From NCBI GenBank assembly GCA_947258825.1, contig CAMYJX010000008.1, positions 41,340 to 89,404 of the forward strand: a DNA stretch of 48,065 nt, read 5' to 3'. Origin of the DNA: an uncultured Pseudomonadales bacterium (GTDB lineage Bacteria > Pseudomonadota > Gammaproteobacteria > Pseudomonadales > Azotimanducaceae). Under the pieces are notes generated by a model, which did not search any database, had not been told where the DNA came from, and worked only from the letters and a program-made list of their open reading frames with translations. Position numbers and translations under genes: made by a program. Positions 9,943-18,602 of this stretch are shown here, in pieces; position 1 is the first letter of the stretch; every line of letters starts with the position of its first letter.

Positions 9943-9959
9943 TGTTCCAGTTCGTGCGA

Positions 9960-10024
9960 GTATCCACAGCGGATCCACAGGATCTCAAAACCCTTCGGCG
10001 ACTCAACCAACAGCTTATCCACAG
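9960..10024 (+). promoter_or_regulatory. Cluster of DnaA-box-like repeats upstream of nrdA
   Basis: ATCCACAG occurs three times, at 9962-9969, 9973-9980 and 10017-10024. The last is within TTATCCACA (10015-10023), a perfect match to the E. coli DnaA box; the first is GTATCCACA, one mismatch. The spacings (11 and 44 bp) place the copies on the same helical face. In E. coli DnaA binds upstream of nrdAB and adjusts its transcription, so a similar role is plausible. Confidence 0.5.
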
Positions 10025-10370
10025 GTAACGCCTTGCATTCCCCTGCCGAGCGCTTTATCTTGCGGATGGTTGGGCAGGAAAACCCAACATATAGCGGTCG
10101 GAAGCCTTTTCAGGCGAATAAAACACAAGATAGCGGCATACTGAGAGCAGCTTTATTGTCTTTTTCCCGGCCCTTGAAACCGCCAACCGGAATGAGTCCG
10201 GAAACCAGAAACACAGAAATCGTGTTCGGAGGGGGCGCGTTTCCCGTAATTCGTAATCACTAGGGGTTGTGTTTCCGTCGGTAACACCGTTGGGAAGGCC
10301 CCAGCCGCTGCAGTCCGCGAATTTCGGGAAGAGATGCCGCTTAGGAACCGTCGGGAGCCAATTGCGCAAC

Positions 10371-13300
10371 ATGCACACTGACACGCTGGAAAGCACACGT
10401 AACAACACCACCGGAACACAGGACGAGCCCTTGCAGACTTCGTCCGAACAAACTTCGTCCGAACAAACTTCGCACGGGGCGGAAGCACAGCCACAACCGT
10501 TCGAGGTGTCCGAGCCGCTGCGGGAACCCCTGCCGGCATCCATAGCCGCCACGGCGCCGGGACAGCTGAAAGTAATCAAGCGCAACGGTACCGTCGTGCC
10601 CTACACCGACGACAAGATCGCCGTCGCCTTGACGAAGGCATTTCTAGCCGTCGAGGGCGGCACTGCCGCCGCATCGCCACGAATCAGGGAACTGGTGGCG
10701 GAGCTTACCGGGCAGGTAAGCGACACCTTCAAACGCCGCTTCCCTTCCGGCGGAACGATCCACATAGAAGACATTCAGGACCAGGTAGAGCTGGCGCTGA
10801 TGCGTTCCGGCGAGCACAAGGTTGCCAGAGATTACGTCCTCTATCGTGAAGGCCGGGCACGAGCCCGTGCAGAGCAGCAGGCCCAGCAGCCCGAGGCAAC
10901 GTCAGCCGCAGAAGCGTCGATCCAGGTGGTCGGCGAAGACGGCAGCCTGAAACCGCTGAACATCGCGCGCATTCGCACCCTGGTGCAGGAGGCCTGCACG
11001 GAGCTGGAGGACGTGGACGCCGAGCGCATCTTGGGCGAAGCGATGAAGAACATGTATGACGGCATCACGCAACGCGATGTCGCCACATCTCTGCTCATTA
11101 CCGCACGTACGCTGGTAGAGGAAGAGCCGAACTATACCAACGTTACCGCGCGTCTCCTGCTCGACGAGCTGCGCACCGAAGCGATGCGCTTTCTGGACGT
11201 TCATGCGGCCGGCGGCCACCGCGCCACCCAAAGCGAAATGACGATGCTGTATGCAGACGCCTTCAAGGCGTTCATCCTGCGAGGCATAGAGCTGGAACTC
11301 GTCGCGCCGGAGCTGGCCGGATACGACCTCGATGAGCTTGGCGCGGCGCTCAAGCCTGAGCGCGACCTGAACTTCACCTACCTCGGCCTGCAGACGCTGT
11401 ACGACCGATACTTCATCCACAGTGATGACATCCGCTTCGAGTTGCCGCAGGTGTTCTTCATGCGGGTAGCTATGGGGCTCGCCGCCCGGGAAGACAACCC
11501 CAACGCCCGGGCCATCGAGTTCTACGACCTCCTCTCTTCCTTCGACTACATGTCCTCTACGCCGACGCTTTTCAATGCCGGAACGTTGCGGCCGCAGCTG
11601 TCATCCTGCTTCCTGACCACGGTTCCGGACGACCTTGACGGGATCTACGGCGCTATCCGCGACAATGCGATGCTGTCGAAGTGGGCCGGCGGCCTGGGCA
11701 ACGACTGGACACCCGTACGCGCGCTGGGTTCTTACATCAAAGGCACCAACGGCAAATCACAGGGCGTCGTACCCTTTCTGAAGGTGGTCAACGACACCGC
11801 CGTCGCTGTCAATCAGGGCGGCAAGCGCAAAGGAGCGGTCTGCTCCTATCTGGAGACCTGGCACCTGGACATCGAAGAGTTTCTGGTGCTGCGCAAGAAT
11901 ACCGGCGACGATCGGCGTCGAGCGCACGATATGAACACGGCAAACTGGATACCGGACCTGTTCATGAAACGGGTGTTCGAAGACCAGGAGTGGACGCTGT
12001 TCTCTCCCAACGAAGTGCCGGATCTGCATGACCTCTACGGCCGTGCCTTCGAGAAACGCTATGAGGATTACGAGGCGCAGACCCGAAGCGGCGAGCTCAC
12101 GCTGTTCAAGCGCGTGAAGGCCGCCGACCTCTGGCGCAAAATGCTCTCGATGCTGTTTGAAACCGGCCATCCATGGATCACTTTCAAGGACAGCTGCAAC
12201 GTCCGCTCACCGCAGCAGCACATCGGCGTAGTGCACTCCTCCAATCTGTGCACCGAAATCACGCTGAACACCTCCCAGGAAGAAGTGGCCGTGTGCAATC
12301 TGGGCTCCATCAACCTTGCCCAGCACATCGTGAACGACAAGCTGGACATAAAGAAGCTCAAGAGCTCCGTGCGAACGGCCGTCCGAATGCTCGATAACGT
12401 CATCGACATCAACTACTACTCGGTACCCCAGGCGCGCAACTCGAACATGCGCCACCGTCCCGTCGGCCTGGGCATCATGGGTTTTCAGGATGCCCTGTAC
12501 CGGTTGCGGATACCTTACGGCAGCGATGCAGCGGTAGCCTTTGCCGACAGCTCCATGGAAGCCATCGGCTACTACGCCATTGACGCTTCCTGTCGGCTGG
12601 CCAAGGAACGGGGCGCTTACCCGAGCTTCTCCGGGTCGCTCTGGAGCCGCGGCATCCTCCCCATCGACTCTCTGCGTATGCTGCGGCAGGAGCGTGGCGA
12701 AGATTACCTGGACGTGAACTACGACACCCGCCTCGATTGGGACAAGCTGCGCAGCAAGGTGCAGATCAACGGCATGCGCAACTCCAACGTGATGGCCATC
12801 GCGCCCACGGCGACCATCGCCAACATCACCGGGGTGTCCCAGTCCATCGAGCCCACCTATCAGAATCTGTACGTGAAATCGAATCTCTCCGGAGAGTTCA
12901 CGGTGGTTAACCCCTACATGGTCAGAGACCTGAAGCGCCTCGGCCTGTGGGACAAGGTGATGGTGAATGACCTCAAATACTTCGATGGCAGCCTGATGGC
13001 CATCGAACGCGTACCCGAAGACCTGAAACATCTGTACGCCACGGCTTTCGAAGTAGAGCCCCGCTGGCTGGTGGATGCGGCTAGCCGACGCCAGAAATGG
13101 CTCGATCAGGCGCAGTCGCTGAACCTGTATATTGCCGGCGCCTCGGGCAAAAAGCTGGACATCACCTATCGAATGGCCTGGCTGCGCGGTTTGAAAACGA
13201 CCTACTACCTGCGCGCCCTGGGTGCGACCAGCACCGAGAAATCCACCGTGGACCGGGGCAAGCTGAATGCCGTTGACGCTTCCAGCGAGCGGGCCAGCGT

Positions 13301-13454
13301 GGCCTCCGGCAGGGCCGGAATCGAGGCGGCATCCGGCGCATTGCCGGCTGCCGATTCGGCTCCCGGGCCAGAGCAAGACATCACAGCGATCAGGCCGGCG
13401 GAGGTGCCGCTGGCCTGCTCTATCGACGACCCGGACTGCGAGGCATGTCAGTGA
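10371..13454 (+). CDS. nrdA: Ribonucleoside-diphosphate reductase class Ia, alpha subunit
   Basis: Large subunit of aerobic ribonucleotide reductase, reducing NDPs to dNDPs together with NrdB. 1027 residues from the chosen ATG; the MHTDTLEST start resembles Pseudomonas NrdA, although the Shine-Dalgarno is weak (GGGAG far upstream). Two ATP-cones are visible: about residues 63-165 (KVIKRNGTVVPY...) and about 180-275 (IQVVGEDGSLKPLN...), the double arrangement known in Pseudomonas. Catalytic parts seen: LSSCFLTT with the first active-site Cys, SNLCTEITL with the thiyl-radical Cys, and a C-terminal CEACQ thiol pair. Residues about 23-34 contain TSSEQ repeats encoded by a 15-bp tandem repeat, and a Ser/Ala/Gly-rich linker precedes the C-terminal thiols. 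nrdB follows after 31 bases. The 473-bp leader between glpK and nrdA carries NrdR-like and DnaA-like sites. Confidence 0.95.
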   Translation: MHTDTLESTRNNTTGTQDEPLQTSSEQTSSEQTSHGAEAQPQPFEVSEPLREPLPASIAATAPGQLKVIKRNGTVVPYTDDKIAVALTKAFLAVEGGTAAASPRIRELVAELTGQVSDTFKRRFPSGGTIHIEDIQDQVELALMRSGEHKVARDYVLYREGRARARAEQQAQQPEATSAAEASIQVVGEDGSLKPLNIARIRTLVQEACTELEDVDAERILGEAMKNMYDGITQRDVATSLLITARTLVEEEPNYTNVTARLLLDELRTEAMRFLDVHAAGGHRATQSEMTMLYADAFKAFILRGIELELVAPELAGYDLDELGAALKPERDLNFTYLGLQTLYDRYFIHSDDIRFELPQVFFMRVAMGLAAREDNPNARAIEFYDLLSSFDYMSSTPTLFNAGTLRPQLSSCFLTTVPDDLDGIYGAIRDNAMLSKWAGGLGNDWTPVRALGSYIKGTNGKSQGVVPFLKVVNDTAVAVNQGGKRKGAVCSYLETWHLDIEEFLVLRKNTGDDRRRAHDMNTANWIPDLFMKRVFEDQEWTLFSPNEVPDLHDLYGRAFEKRYEDYEAQTRSGELTLFKRVKAADLWRKMLSMLFETGHPWITFKDSCNVRSPQQHIGVVHSSNLCTEITLNTSQEEVAVCNLGSINLAQHIVNDKLDIKKLKSSVRTAVRMLDNVIDINYYSVPQARNSNMRHRPVGLGIMGFQDALYRLRIPYGSDAAVAFADSSMEAIGYYAIDASCRLAKERGAYPSFSGSLWSRGILPIDSLRMLRQERGEDYLDVNYDTRLDWDKLRSKVQINGMRNSNVMAIAPTATIANITGVSQSIEPTYQNLYVKSNLSGEFTVVNPYMVRDLKRLGLWDKVMVNDLKYFDGSLMAIERVPEDLKHLYATAFEVEPRWLVDAASRRQKWLDQAQSLNLYIAGASGKKLDITYRMAWLRGLKTTYYLRALGATSTEKSTVDRGKLNAVDASSERASVASGRAGIEAASGALPAADSAPGPEQDITAIRPAEVPLACSIDDPDCEACQ
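10437..10472 (+). repeat. 15-bp in-frame tandem repeat in nrdA
   Basis: Unit ACTTCGTCCGAACAA occurs twice in a row, with a 6-base third partial copy. It encodes TSSEQ-TSSEQ-TS in the disordered N-terminal extension of NrdA. Slippage here would change length without breaking frame. Confidence 0.85.
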
Positions 13455-13485
13455 TCGCCGTAACCCGCAGTAAAGGAGTAATGCC

Positions 13486-14841
13486 ATGTTGAGCTGGGAA
13501 GATTACGAAGAAGAAGAAGAACAGCTGCAAGCACCCGCGAGGCGCGAAGCCCCTTCAGCCCGTTCAGACGCTGCCCCGGATGTCGAAGCCCGGGTCATGG
13601 AGCCCGAACCGTCCATCGTGGTGGCTGAGCCTGCCGGGGAAACGGGAGTCGGCGCGGTGGAAAAGACAGTCCAGGCGCCGCCCCCGATGGAAGCCGCTGC
13701 CTCAGCGGAAGCTAACGCTCCGGTGGAGGCCGGAACGCCGAGAGACGAGGTGCTGCTGCAGGCGGAAGCCGCGCTGGCGGACCTGGATGCGCCCATGGTC
13801 GGCGACGGCGAGGCCGAAGAGTATCAGCGGGTTACCGTCGACCAGAAGCGCATGATCAATTGCCGAGCCGATCTGAATCAGCTGGTGCCCTTCAAATACG
13901 ACTGGGCCTGGCAGAAGTATCTGGACGGCTGTGCGAACCATTGGATGCCGCAGGAAGTCAACATGACTGCGGACATCGCTCTGTGGAAGGCCGAGGGCGG
14001 GCTTACCCAGGACGAGCGGCTCATCGTCAAGCGCAGCCTCGGTTTCTTTTCCACCGCAGACTCCCTGGTGGCGAACAACCTGGTGCTGGCCATCTATCGC
14101 CTCATAACGAATCCGGAATGCCGCCAGTACCTGCTGCGCCAGGCATTCGAAGAAGCCATCCATACCCACGCCTATCAGTATGTGATCGAATCGCTGGGCA
14201 TGGATGAAGGCGAAATCTTCAACATGTACCACGAGGTGCCCGCGGTCGCTCGTAAAGCATCGTGGGGATTGAAGTACACCAAAGACATTTCCGACCCCAC
14301 GTTCACCACCGGAACGCTGGAAACGGACAAGGTGCTGCTCAAGAACCTCATCGCCTATTATTGCGTGCTGGAAGGCGTTTTCTTCTATTGCGGATTCACG
14401 CAGATCCTGTCCATGGGACGGCGCAACAAAATGACCGGAACGTCGGAGCAGTTTCAGTACATTCTGCGCGACGAGTCCATGCACGTGAACTTCGGCATCG
14501 ATGTCATCAACCAGATCAAAATGGAGAACCCTGATCTGTGGGACGAAGAGATGCAGAATCAGGCTCGACAGATGATTCTCGAAGGCACGCAACTGGAAAT
14601 CGAGTACGCGCGCGACACCATGCCGCGAGGCGTTCTGGGTATGAATGCCAACATGATGGCCGATTATCTGATGTTCATCGCCAACCGACGGTTGGCGCAG
14701 ATCGGACTCGCCGAGCAGTTTCCCGGGGTCAGGAATCCTTTCCCCTGGATGTCCGAGATCATGGATCTGAAAAAGGAAAAGAACTTCTTCGAAACCAGGG
14801 TAACCGAGTATCAGACCGGCGGCGCCCTCTCCTGGGACTAG
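13486..14841 (+). CDS. nrdB: Ribonucleoside-diphosphate reductase class Ia, beta subunit
   Basis: Radical-generating small subunit of ribonucleotide reductase. The diiron ligands expected for the family are visible: D192, E223, H226, E296, E330 and H333, and the radical tyrosine is Y230 in EAIHTHAY. The start (ATG 13486) is set by AAAGGAGT about 8 bases upstream and by MLSWED, which resembles the start of Pseudomonas NrdB. At 451 residues it is longer than usual because residues about 8-110 form an acidic, Ala/Pro/Glu-rich low-complexity extension before the conserved domain begins at about residue 115. The gene lies 31 bases after nrdA and ends at a strong terminator, so nrdAB is a two-gene unit. 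No ferredoxin gene (yfaE-like) is adjacent. Confidence 0.96.
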   Translation: MLSWEDYEEEEEQLQAPARREAPSARSDAAPDVEARVMEPEPSIVVAEPAGETGVGAVEKTVQAPPPMEAAASAEANAPVEAGTPRDEVLLQAEAALADLDAPMVGDGEAEEYQRVTVDQKRMINCRADLNQLVPFKYDWAWQKYLDGCANHWMPQEVNMTADIALWKAEGGLTQDERLIVKRSLGFFSTADSLVANNLVLAIYRLITNPECRQYLLRQAFEEAIHTHAYQYVIESLGMDEGEIFNMYHEVPAVARKASWGLKYTKDISDPTFTTGTLETDKVLLKNLIAYYCVLEGVFFYCGFTQILSMGRRNKMTGTSEQFQYILRDESMHVNFGIDVINQIKMENPDLWDEEMQNQARQMILEGTQLEIEYARDTMPRGVLGMNANMMADYLMFIANRRLAQIGLAEQFPGVRNPFPWMSEIMDLKKEKNFFETRVTEYQTGGALSWD

Positions 14842-14861
14842 TTGCCGACGTTGTACAAGCA

Positions 14862-14890
14862 AGCCCCTCCAATCGGAGGGGCTTTTTTTT
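14862..14890 (+). terminator. Rho-independent terminator of nrdAB
   Basis: A perfect 9-bp stem AGCCCCTCC / GGAGGGGCT with an AATC loop, followed by an uninterrupted run of eight T (14883-14890). It lies 20 bases after the nrdB stop codon and before gpsA. Confidence 0.95.
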
Positions 14891-14967
14891 GAGTTAGCAC
14901 ATCCCAGGCCCTGGCGCTGCCGTGGCAATTGAGGTATTCAGTAGCTGGGAAGGAAAGGGGTACTGGC

Positions 14968-15969
14968 ATGCAGCTACGAGCGACCGTTCTGGGTGGCGGG
15001 TCCTGGGGAACGACGGTGGCGTCACTGGTATCCAGGAACACGCCCACCTTCATCTGGGCAAGAAATTCCGCCACCGTAGACGAGATAAACAACGATCACA
15101 GCAACGAAGCCTATCTTCCCGGTGCCCGTCTCTCTCCCCGATTGAAAGCTACCGCAGATTTCGAAGAGGCCGTCACTTCGGCCGACGTCCTGATCATGGG
15201 CGTGCCTGCTCAGACCTTCCGCGACACTCTGACCGAGGTCAAACGATACCTGCGCCCCTGGGTTCCGGTCATCAGCCTATCCAAGGGTCTGGAGCAGGGC
15301 AGCTTGCTGCGCATGACCCAGATCATCGACGAGCTGCTGCCCGGCCACCCCCCAGGCGTGCTCAGCGGCCCCAACCTGGCGCGGGAAATCCTCGCAGGCA
15401 GCGCGGCCGCCAGCGTGATCGCCATGGAAGACGAGACCATCGTCCGTCACCTGAAGGAAGTCTTCGGCTCGGGCCTGTTTCGCGTTTACACCAATACGGA
15501 CGTGATCGGCTGCGAGCTGGGCGGCGCGCTGAAGAACGTCGTGGCAATTGCGGTAGGCATGGGGGACGGTCTCAATGCGGGAGACAACACCCGGGCCGCG
15601 GTCATCACTCGCGGGCTGGCGGAGCTGACGCGCATGGGCATCGCGCTGGGCGGGCGCGCCTCGACCTTTGCCGGCCTCGCGGGCATGGGGGACCTGGTCG
15701 CAACCTGCACCAGCCCCCAGAGCCGCAATCGCCACGTGGGAGAGAAGCTGGGCCAGGGTCAGCCGCTGGATGAGATCATCGCGGAAATGAATATGGTCGC
15801 CGAGGGCGTGAAATCTGTGCCCGCCGTTATGGAGCTTGCGGCCGAACACGACATAGAGATGCCCATCACTCACGAGGTGCACCGAGTGCTCTACGAGCAG
15901 GGGACGCCGGGCCAGGCCTTCCGCGGGTTGCTGCGCAGGGAGTCCGGCGCGGAGTCTGATCCGGCCTAG
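14968..15969 (+). CDS. gpsA: Glycerol-3-phosphate dehydrogenase [NAD(P)+]
   Basis: Reduces dihydroxyacetone phosphate to sn-glycerol 3-phosphate, the backbone of phospholipids; cytoplasmic. 333 residues from the ATG at 14968, which has AGGAAAGGGG 7 bases upstream; a longer TTG-started frame (14929) lacks such a site. Dinucleotide-binding GGGSWGT lies at residues about 8-14; LSGPNLAREI, the catalytic-lysine segment GGALKNVVAIAVG and the NTRAAVITRGL segment are all present. It starts after the nrdB terminator, so it probably has its own promoter. Two 11-bp direct repeats that include the stop codon lie at its 3' end. With glpK on the far side of nrdAB, two independent routes to glycerol 3-phosphate flank the reductase genes. 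Confidence 0.95.
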   Translation: MQLRATVLGGGSWGTTVASLVSRNTPTFIWARNSATVDEINNDHSNEAYLPGARLSPRLKATADFEEAVTSADVLIMGVPAQTFRDTLTEVKRYLRPWVPVISLSKGLEQGSLLRMTQIIDELLPGHPPGVLSGPNLAREILAGSAAASVIAMEDETIVRHLKEVFGSGLFRVYTNTDVIGCELGGALKNVVAIAVGMGDGLNAGDNTRAAVITRGLAELTRMGIALGGRASTFAGLAGMGDLVATCTSPQSRNRHVGEKLGQGQPLDEIIAEMNMVAEGVKSVPAVMELAAEHDIEMPITHEVHRVLYEQGTPGQAFRGLLRRESGAESDPA

Positions 15970-15988
15970 CACGGGCGTAGCACGGGCG
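15967..15988 (+). repeat. 11-bp tandem repeat overlapping the gpsA stop codon
   Basis: TAGCACGGGCG is present twice head to tail, followed by a third partial TAGCACA. The first TAG is the gpsA stop codon, so the stop is repeated in the same phase of the unit. It lies in the short gap between the convergent gpsA and the minus-strand operon; no terminator with a T-tract is seen there. Confidence 0.8.
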
Positions 15989-16021
15989 TAGCACACGCCG
16001 GGCCGCCAGGACGCGACGAGA

Positions 16022-16546
16022 TCAGTCTTCAGCAGCCGGCGCTTTCCGGGCGGTCAAATTTATGACGTCCGCGTAAGTCGCCACCGCGCGATCCAGCTCT
16101 TGAGTTTCGAGAAACCGTGCGAAGGGCTCGCTGAAGACCTCGCGACGCACACTCCACCAGGTCTGGAAGCCTTCTCTGGAAAAGTACGTCAGCATCAGCC
16201 GCTCCCACCCTTTCCAGACCTCGTCTTCCAGGTAACCTTTCCGGTGCTGATAAAACATGTTTTCGAAGTCTCTGAAGGTCATGTAGAAGAGCTGGGAAAC
16301 CCGCGCTTTCTCATCCGGCTGGAGGTCGCCGAAGTTCTCCATGGCCTGCACATACAGGAAACTTAGGTCCGGCGTGGCGGCCAGCATCCGGTTCATGGCG
16401 CCAAAGTCTGAAACGATGGCCGAGTACGTGGAAGCTCGATCCGTTTCGGTGCTTTTTTTGATCTGCAGGGCCAGATAAACCAGAGAGACGAGCACGGCGA
16501 TCGAGCTGATGAATTCTCCGATGTTGCCCAGCTCTTCCAGAGACAT
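16022..16546 (-). CDS. Small membrane-anchored protein of unknown function
   Basis: 174 residues. An N-terminal hydrophobic segment (about 11-29, FISSIAVLVSLVYLALQIK) is followed by KKST and a helical, aromatic-rich domain with motifs such as FRDFENMFYQHRKGYL and WWSVRREVFSEPF. Similar single-pass proteins are common as hypothetical genes in marine gammaproteobacteria, but I do not know a function. It is the last gene of the minus-strand acyl-CoA operon, with its ATG 4 bases after the alpha/beta hydrolase stop, so it is very probably cotranslated. The N-terminal anchor with a cytosolic domain would fit a scaffold or sensor; that is only a guess. Confidence 0.7.
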   Translation of the reverse strand: MSLEELGNIGEFISSIAVLVSLVYLALQIKKSTETDRASTYSAIVSDFGAMNRMLAATPDLSFLYVQAMENFGDLQPDEKARVSQLFYMTFRDFENMFYQHRKGYLEDEVWKGWERLMLTYFSREGFQTWWSVRREVFSEPFARFLETQELDRAVATYADVINLTARKAPAAED

Positions 16547-16549
16547 GGC

Positions 16550-17455
16550 TCAGCCCGACAGATCCTGCAACATCTGCTTCAGGGCTGCGACGAACGCCAG
16601 AGGCTGGTCCAGAAACAGGTGATGCTGAGCGTTTTCGATGGCCACCGCGGGAAAATCCTGCGGGATCAGCTCGCGCATGTAGTCCAGCGTCCGGCTCGAG
16701 AACAGCTCGCTGTCAGCGCCATAGATGACGCCCAGCTTTAGGTTGAGATTCCGGTAGTCTTCGGGCGTGCGCACGACGTCCTTCAGCGTGCCCGGCAGAT
16801 CGTCGTCAAACTTCCATGACCAGCCGCCACCATCTACGGGCATGAGGCTGTGGCGGGCGATGTACTGCAGAACATACTGATTTTCACAGGGCTGCGGGGG
16901 CTGCAGGCGAAACCGCGCCAGCGCCGTCTCGCGATCGGGATAGACTTTGGCCCGGCCGCCCATGGCAGGACGGTCCGGCTCCGGCTCGTCGGGATCACGG
17001 ATGCCGGAGTCGACGAGAACGAGCGCGCCGAATCGCTTGGGGAACAGGGTCGCCGCTTTGACCGACATGTAACCGCCAAAGCTGTGGGCAACCAGGGTCA
17101 CGTCGGTGCCGAAACCGGCATCGTCGCAGACCGCGCGAATCTCTTCGGCATAGGTGGCGCCGTGATATTCGTATCGGTAATCCGAATCGCCCATACCCGT
17201 GAGGTTCATGGCTGCGCAGCGGTGGCTGTCGAGAAACTGAGGCGCAACGAAATCCCACCAGTGGGCATGGGCGTTCATCCCATGAATGAAGAGCAGCCCG
17301 GGTTTGGCGCTGTCGGTACCACCCGCTGCGCCCCAGAGCTGATAAGCAACGTCACATTCGTCCACCTCGACGGTTCGCTCCTCGAAAGGCGTCTCGACCG
17401 CTTCGAAAAACCATTCCGGAATGGTGGGAGCGCTGCTCTTATCCCAGCGCGCCAT
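16550..17455 (-). CDS. Alpha/beta hydrolase
   Basis: 301-residue alpha/beta-hydrolase-fold protein, cytoplasmic (no signal peptide). Seen: oxyanion segment FIHGMNAHAHWW at about 57-67, nucleophile elbow AHSFGG with S125, YGADSELF as the likely acid region, and a C-terminal QHHLF with H277 or H278 as the base. The family covers esterases, thioesterases, epoxide hydrolases and C-C hydrolases, so the substrate cannot be named. It sits 2 bases after the stop of an acyl-CoA dehydrogenase gene, which suggests that it acts on an ester, lactone or acyl intermediate of the same pathway. The downstream membrane protein follows almost without gap. Confidence 0.85.
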   Translation of the reverse strand: MARWDKSSAPTIPEWFFEAVETPFEERTVEVDECDVAYQLWGAAGGTDSAKPGLLFIHGMNAHAHWWDFVAPQFLDSHRCAAMNLTGMGDSDYRYEYHGATYAEEIRAVCDDAGFGTDVTLVAHSFGGYMSVKAATLFPKRFGALVLVDSGIRDPDEPEPDRPAMGGRAKVYPDRETALARFRLQPPQPCENQYVLQYIARHSLMPVDGGGWSWKFDDDLPGTLKDVVRTPEDYRNLNLKLGVIYGADSELFSSRTLDYMRELIPQDFPAVAIENAQHHLFLDQPLAFVAALKQMLQDLSG

Positions 17456-17457
17456 GA

Positions 17458-18588
17458 TCAGAGGGCGCCAAAGCGCTTGAGGTGAAAGTCCACGTTTCCG
17501 AACAGGGTGTCGATGGTGGTGAGGCGCTTGAAGTAGTGGCCGACGCGAAGCTCCTCGGTCATGCCCATGCCACCATGCAGCTGCACGGCGTTCTGGCCAA
17601 CGAATCGACCCGATTTCCCAACCTGGACTTTGAACGCGGATACAGCTTTCTTGGCCTCCGCCGCATAGCCTTCGTCCAGACGCATGGCCGCCATGTACAT
17701 CAGCGACTTGGACTGCTCGTGCTCCATAAACATGTCGACCATGCGGTGCTGCAGCACCTGAAATTTCCCGATGGGCTGGCCGAACTGCTCCCGCGTCTTG
17801 CAGTACTCCACCGTGTCCTTGTAAAGCACTTCCATACAGCCGACGGCTTCAGCACCGATGGCGAGAATGCCTTCGTCAACCACCTGCTCGATGATGGGCA
17901 GGCCGTTTCCTTCGTCGCCAACGAGCGCCTCAGCACCTACCTTTACGTTTTCCAGGGTAATTTCCGATGCCCGCAGCGCATCCACCGTGGGGTAGTCACG
18001 CCGGGTAACGCCCTGGGCGTCCGCAGGAACCAGAAACAGCGACACGCCGTGGAGGTCACGTTGATCACCGGACGTTCGGGCGGAAACCACCAGGATGTCC
18101 GCCGCCGGGCCGTTGAGCACCACGGCCTTGTAGCCGTTCAGCACGTAGCCATCGCCCTGCTTGGCCGCCGTCGTCGTGAGATCTGCCAGGTTGAACCGTC
18201 CCTGGGGTTCCGCATAGGCCAACGCGCCCTGGAGGGAGCCATCGATGATGCCGGCCAGATACTTTTCCTTCTGCGCCGCAGAGCCGCCGATCTTCAACGC
18301 GCCGCCTGCAAGAACCACCGTGGGCAGAAACGGCTCAACCACCAGCCCCTTACCGAACTGCTCCATCATGAGCATGGATTCTATGGCGCTGCCACCAAAC
18401 CCGCCGTCCGCCTCGGAGAACGGCACGCCCAGCCAGCCAAGCTCGGCAAAGGTGTTCCAGTTGCCAGTGCTGAAGCCCTGCTCGTCTTTGACGTTCTTCT
18501 GCCGGGCTTCGAAACCGTAATCGTTCTGAATGAAGCGCTCCACGCTGTCCTGCAGCAGCGTCTGCTCTTCGGAAAATGAAAAATCCAT
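17458..18588 (-). CDS. Acyl-CoA dehydrogenase (short, FadE29-like subunit)
   Basis: FAD-dependent acyl-CoA dehydrogenase family, 376 residues, forming the alpha,beta double bond of an acyl-CoA. The start ATG at 18588 is preceded by AGGGGGAAGCT and gives MDFSFSEEQTLLQDSV, a family-typical beginning; the frame stays open upstream but that part is not family-like. N-terminal helical, middle beta and C-terminal helical domains all align. The C-terminal LHGGMGMTEELRVGHYF segment replaces the GGTSE/GGTNE loop found in the two other dehydrogenases here. This is the pattern seen in one partner of heteromeric (alpha2beta2) acyl-CoA dehydrogenases of steroid and terpenoid side-chain degradation; that link is an inference. 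The upstream dehydrogenase gene ends 14 bases before it. Confidence 0.88.
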   Translation of the reverse strand: MDFSFSEEQTLLQDSVERFIQNDYGFEARQKNVKDEQGFSTGNWNTFAELGWLGVPFSEADGGFGGSAIESMLMMEQFGKGLVVEPFLPTVVLAGGALKIGGSAAQKEKYLAGIIDGSLQGALAYAEPQGRFNLADLTTTAAKQGDGYVLNGYKAVVLNGPAADILVVSARTSGDQRDLHGVSLFLVPADAQGVTRRDYPTVDALRASEITLENVKVGAEALVGDEGNGLPIIEQVVDEGILAIGAEAVGCMEVLYKDTVEYCKTREQFGQPIGKFQVLQHRMVDMFMEHEQSKSLMYMAAMRLDEGYAAEAKKAVSAFKVQVGKSGRFVGQNAVQLHGGMGMTEELRVGHYFKRLTTIDTLFGNVDFHLKRFGAL

Positions 18589-18602
18589 AGCTTCCCCCTG
18601 AC

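Noticed and set aside
10082-10097. Second NrdR-like site (core CAACATATAG)
   Set aside because: 12 of 16 positions fit, but it lacks the palindrome arms and lies 155 bp from the first site, not the usual 31-32 bp. Kept as a weak possibility only.
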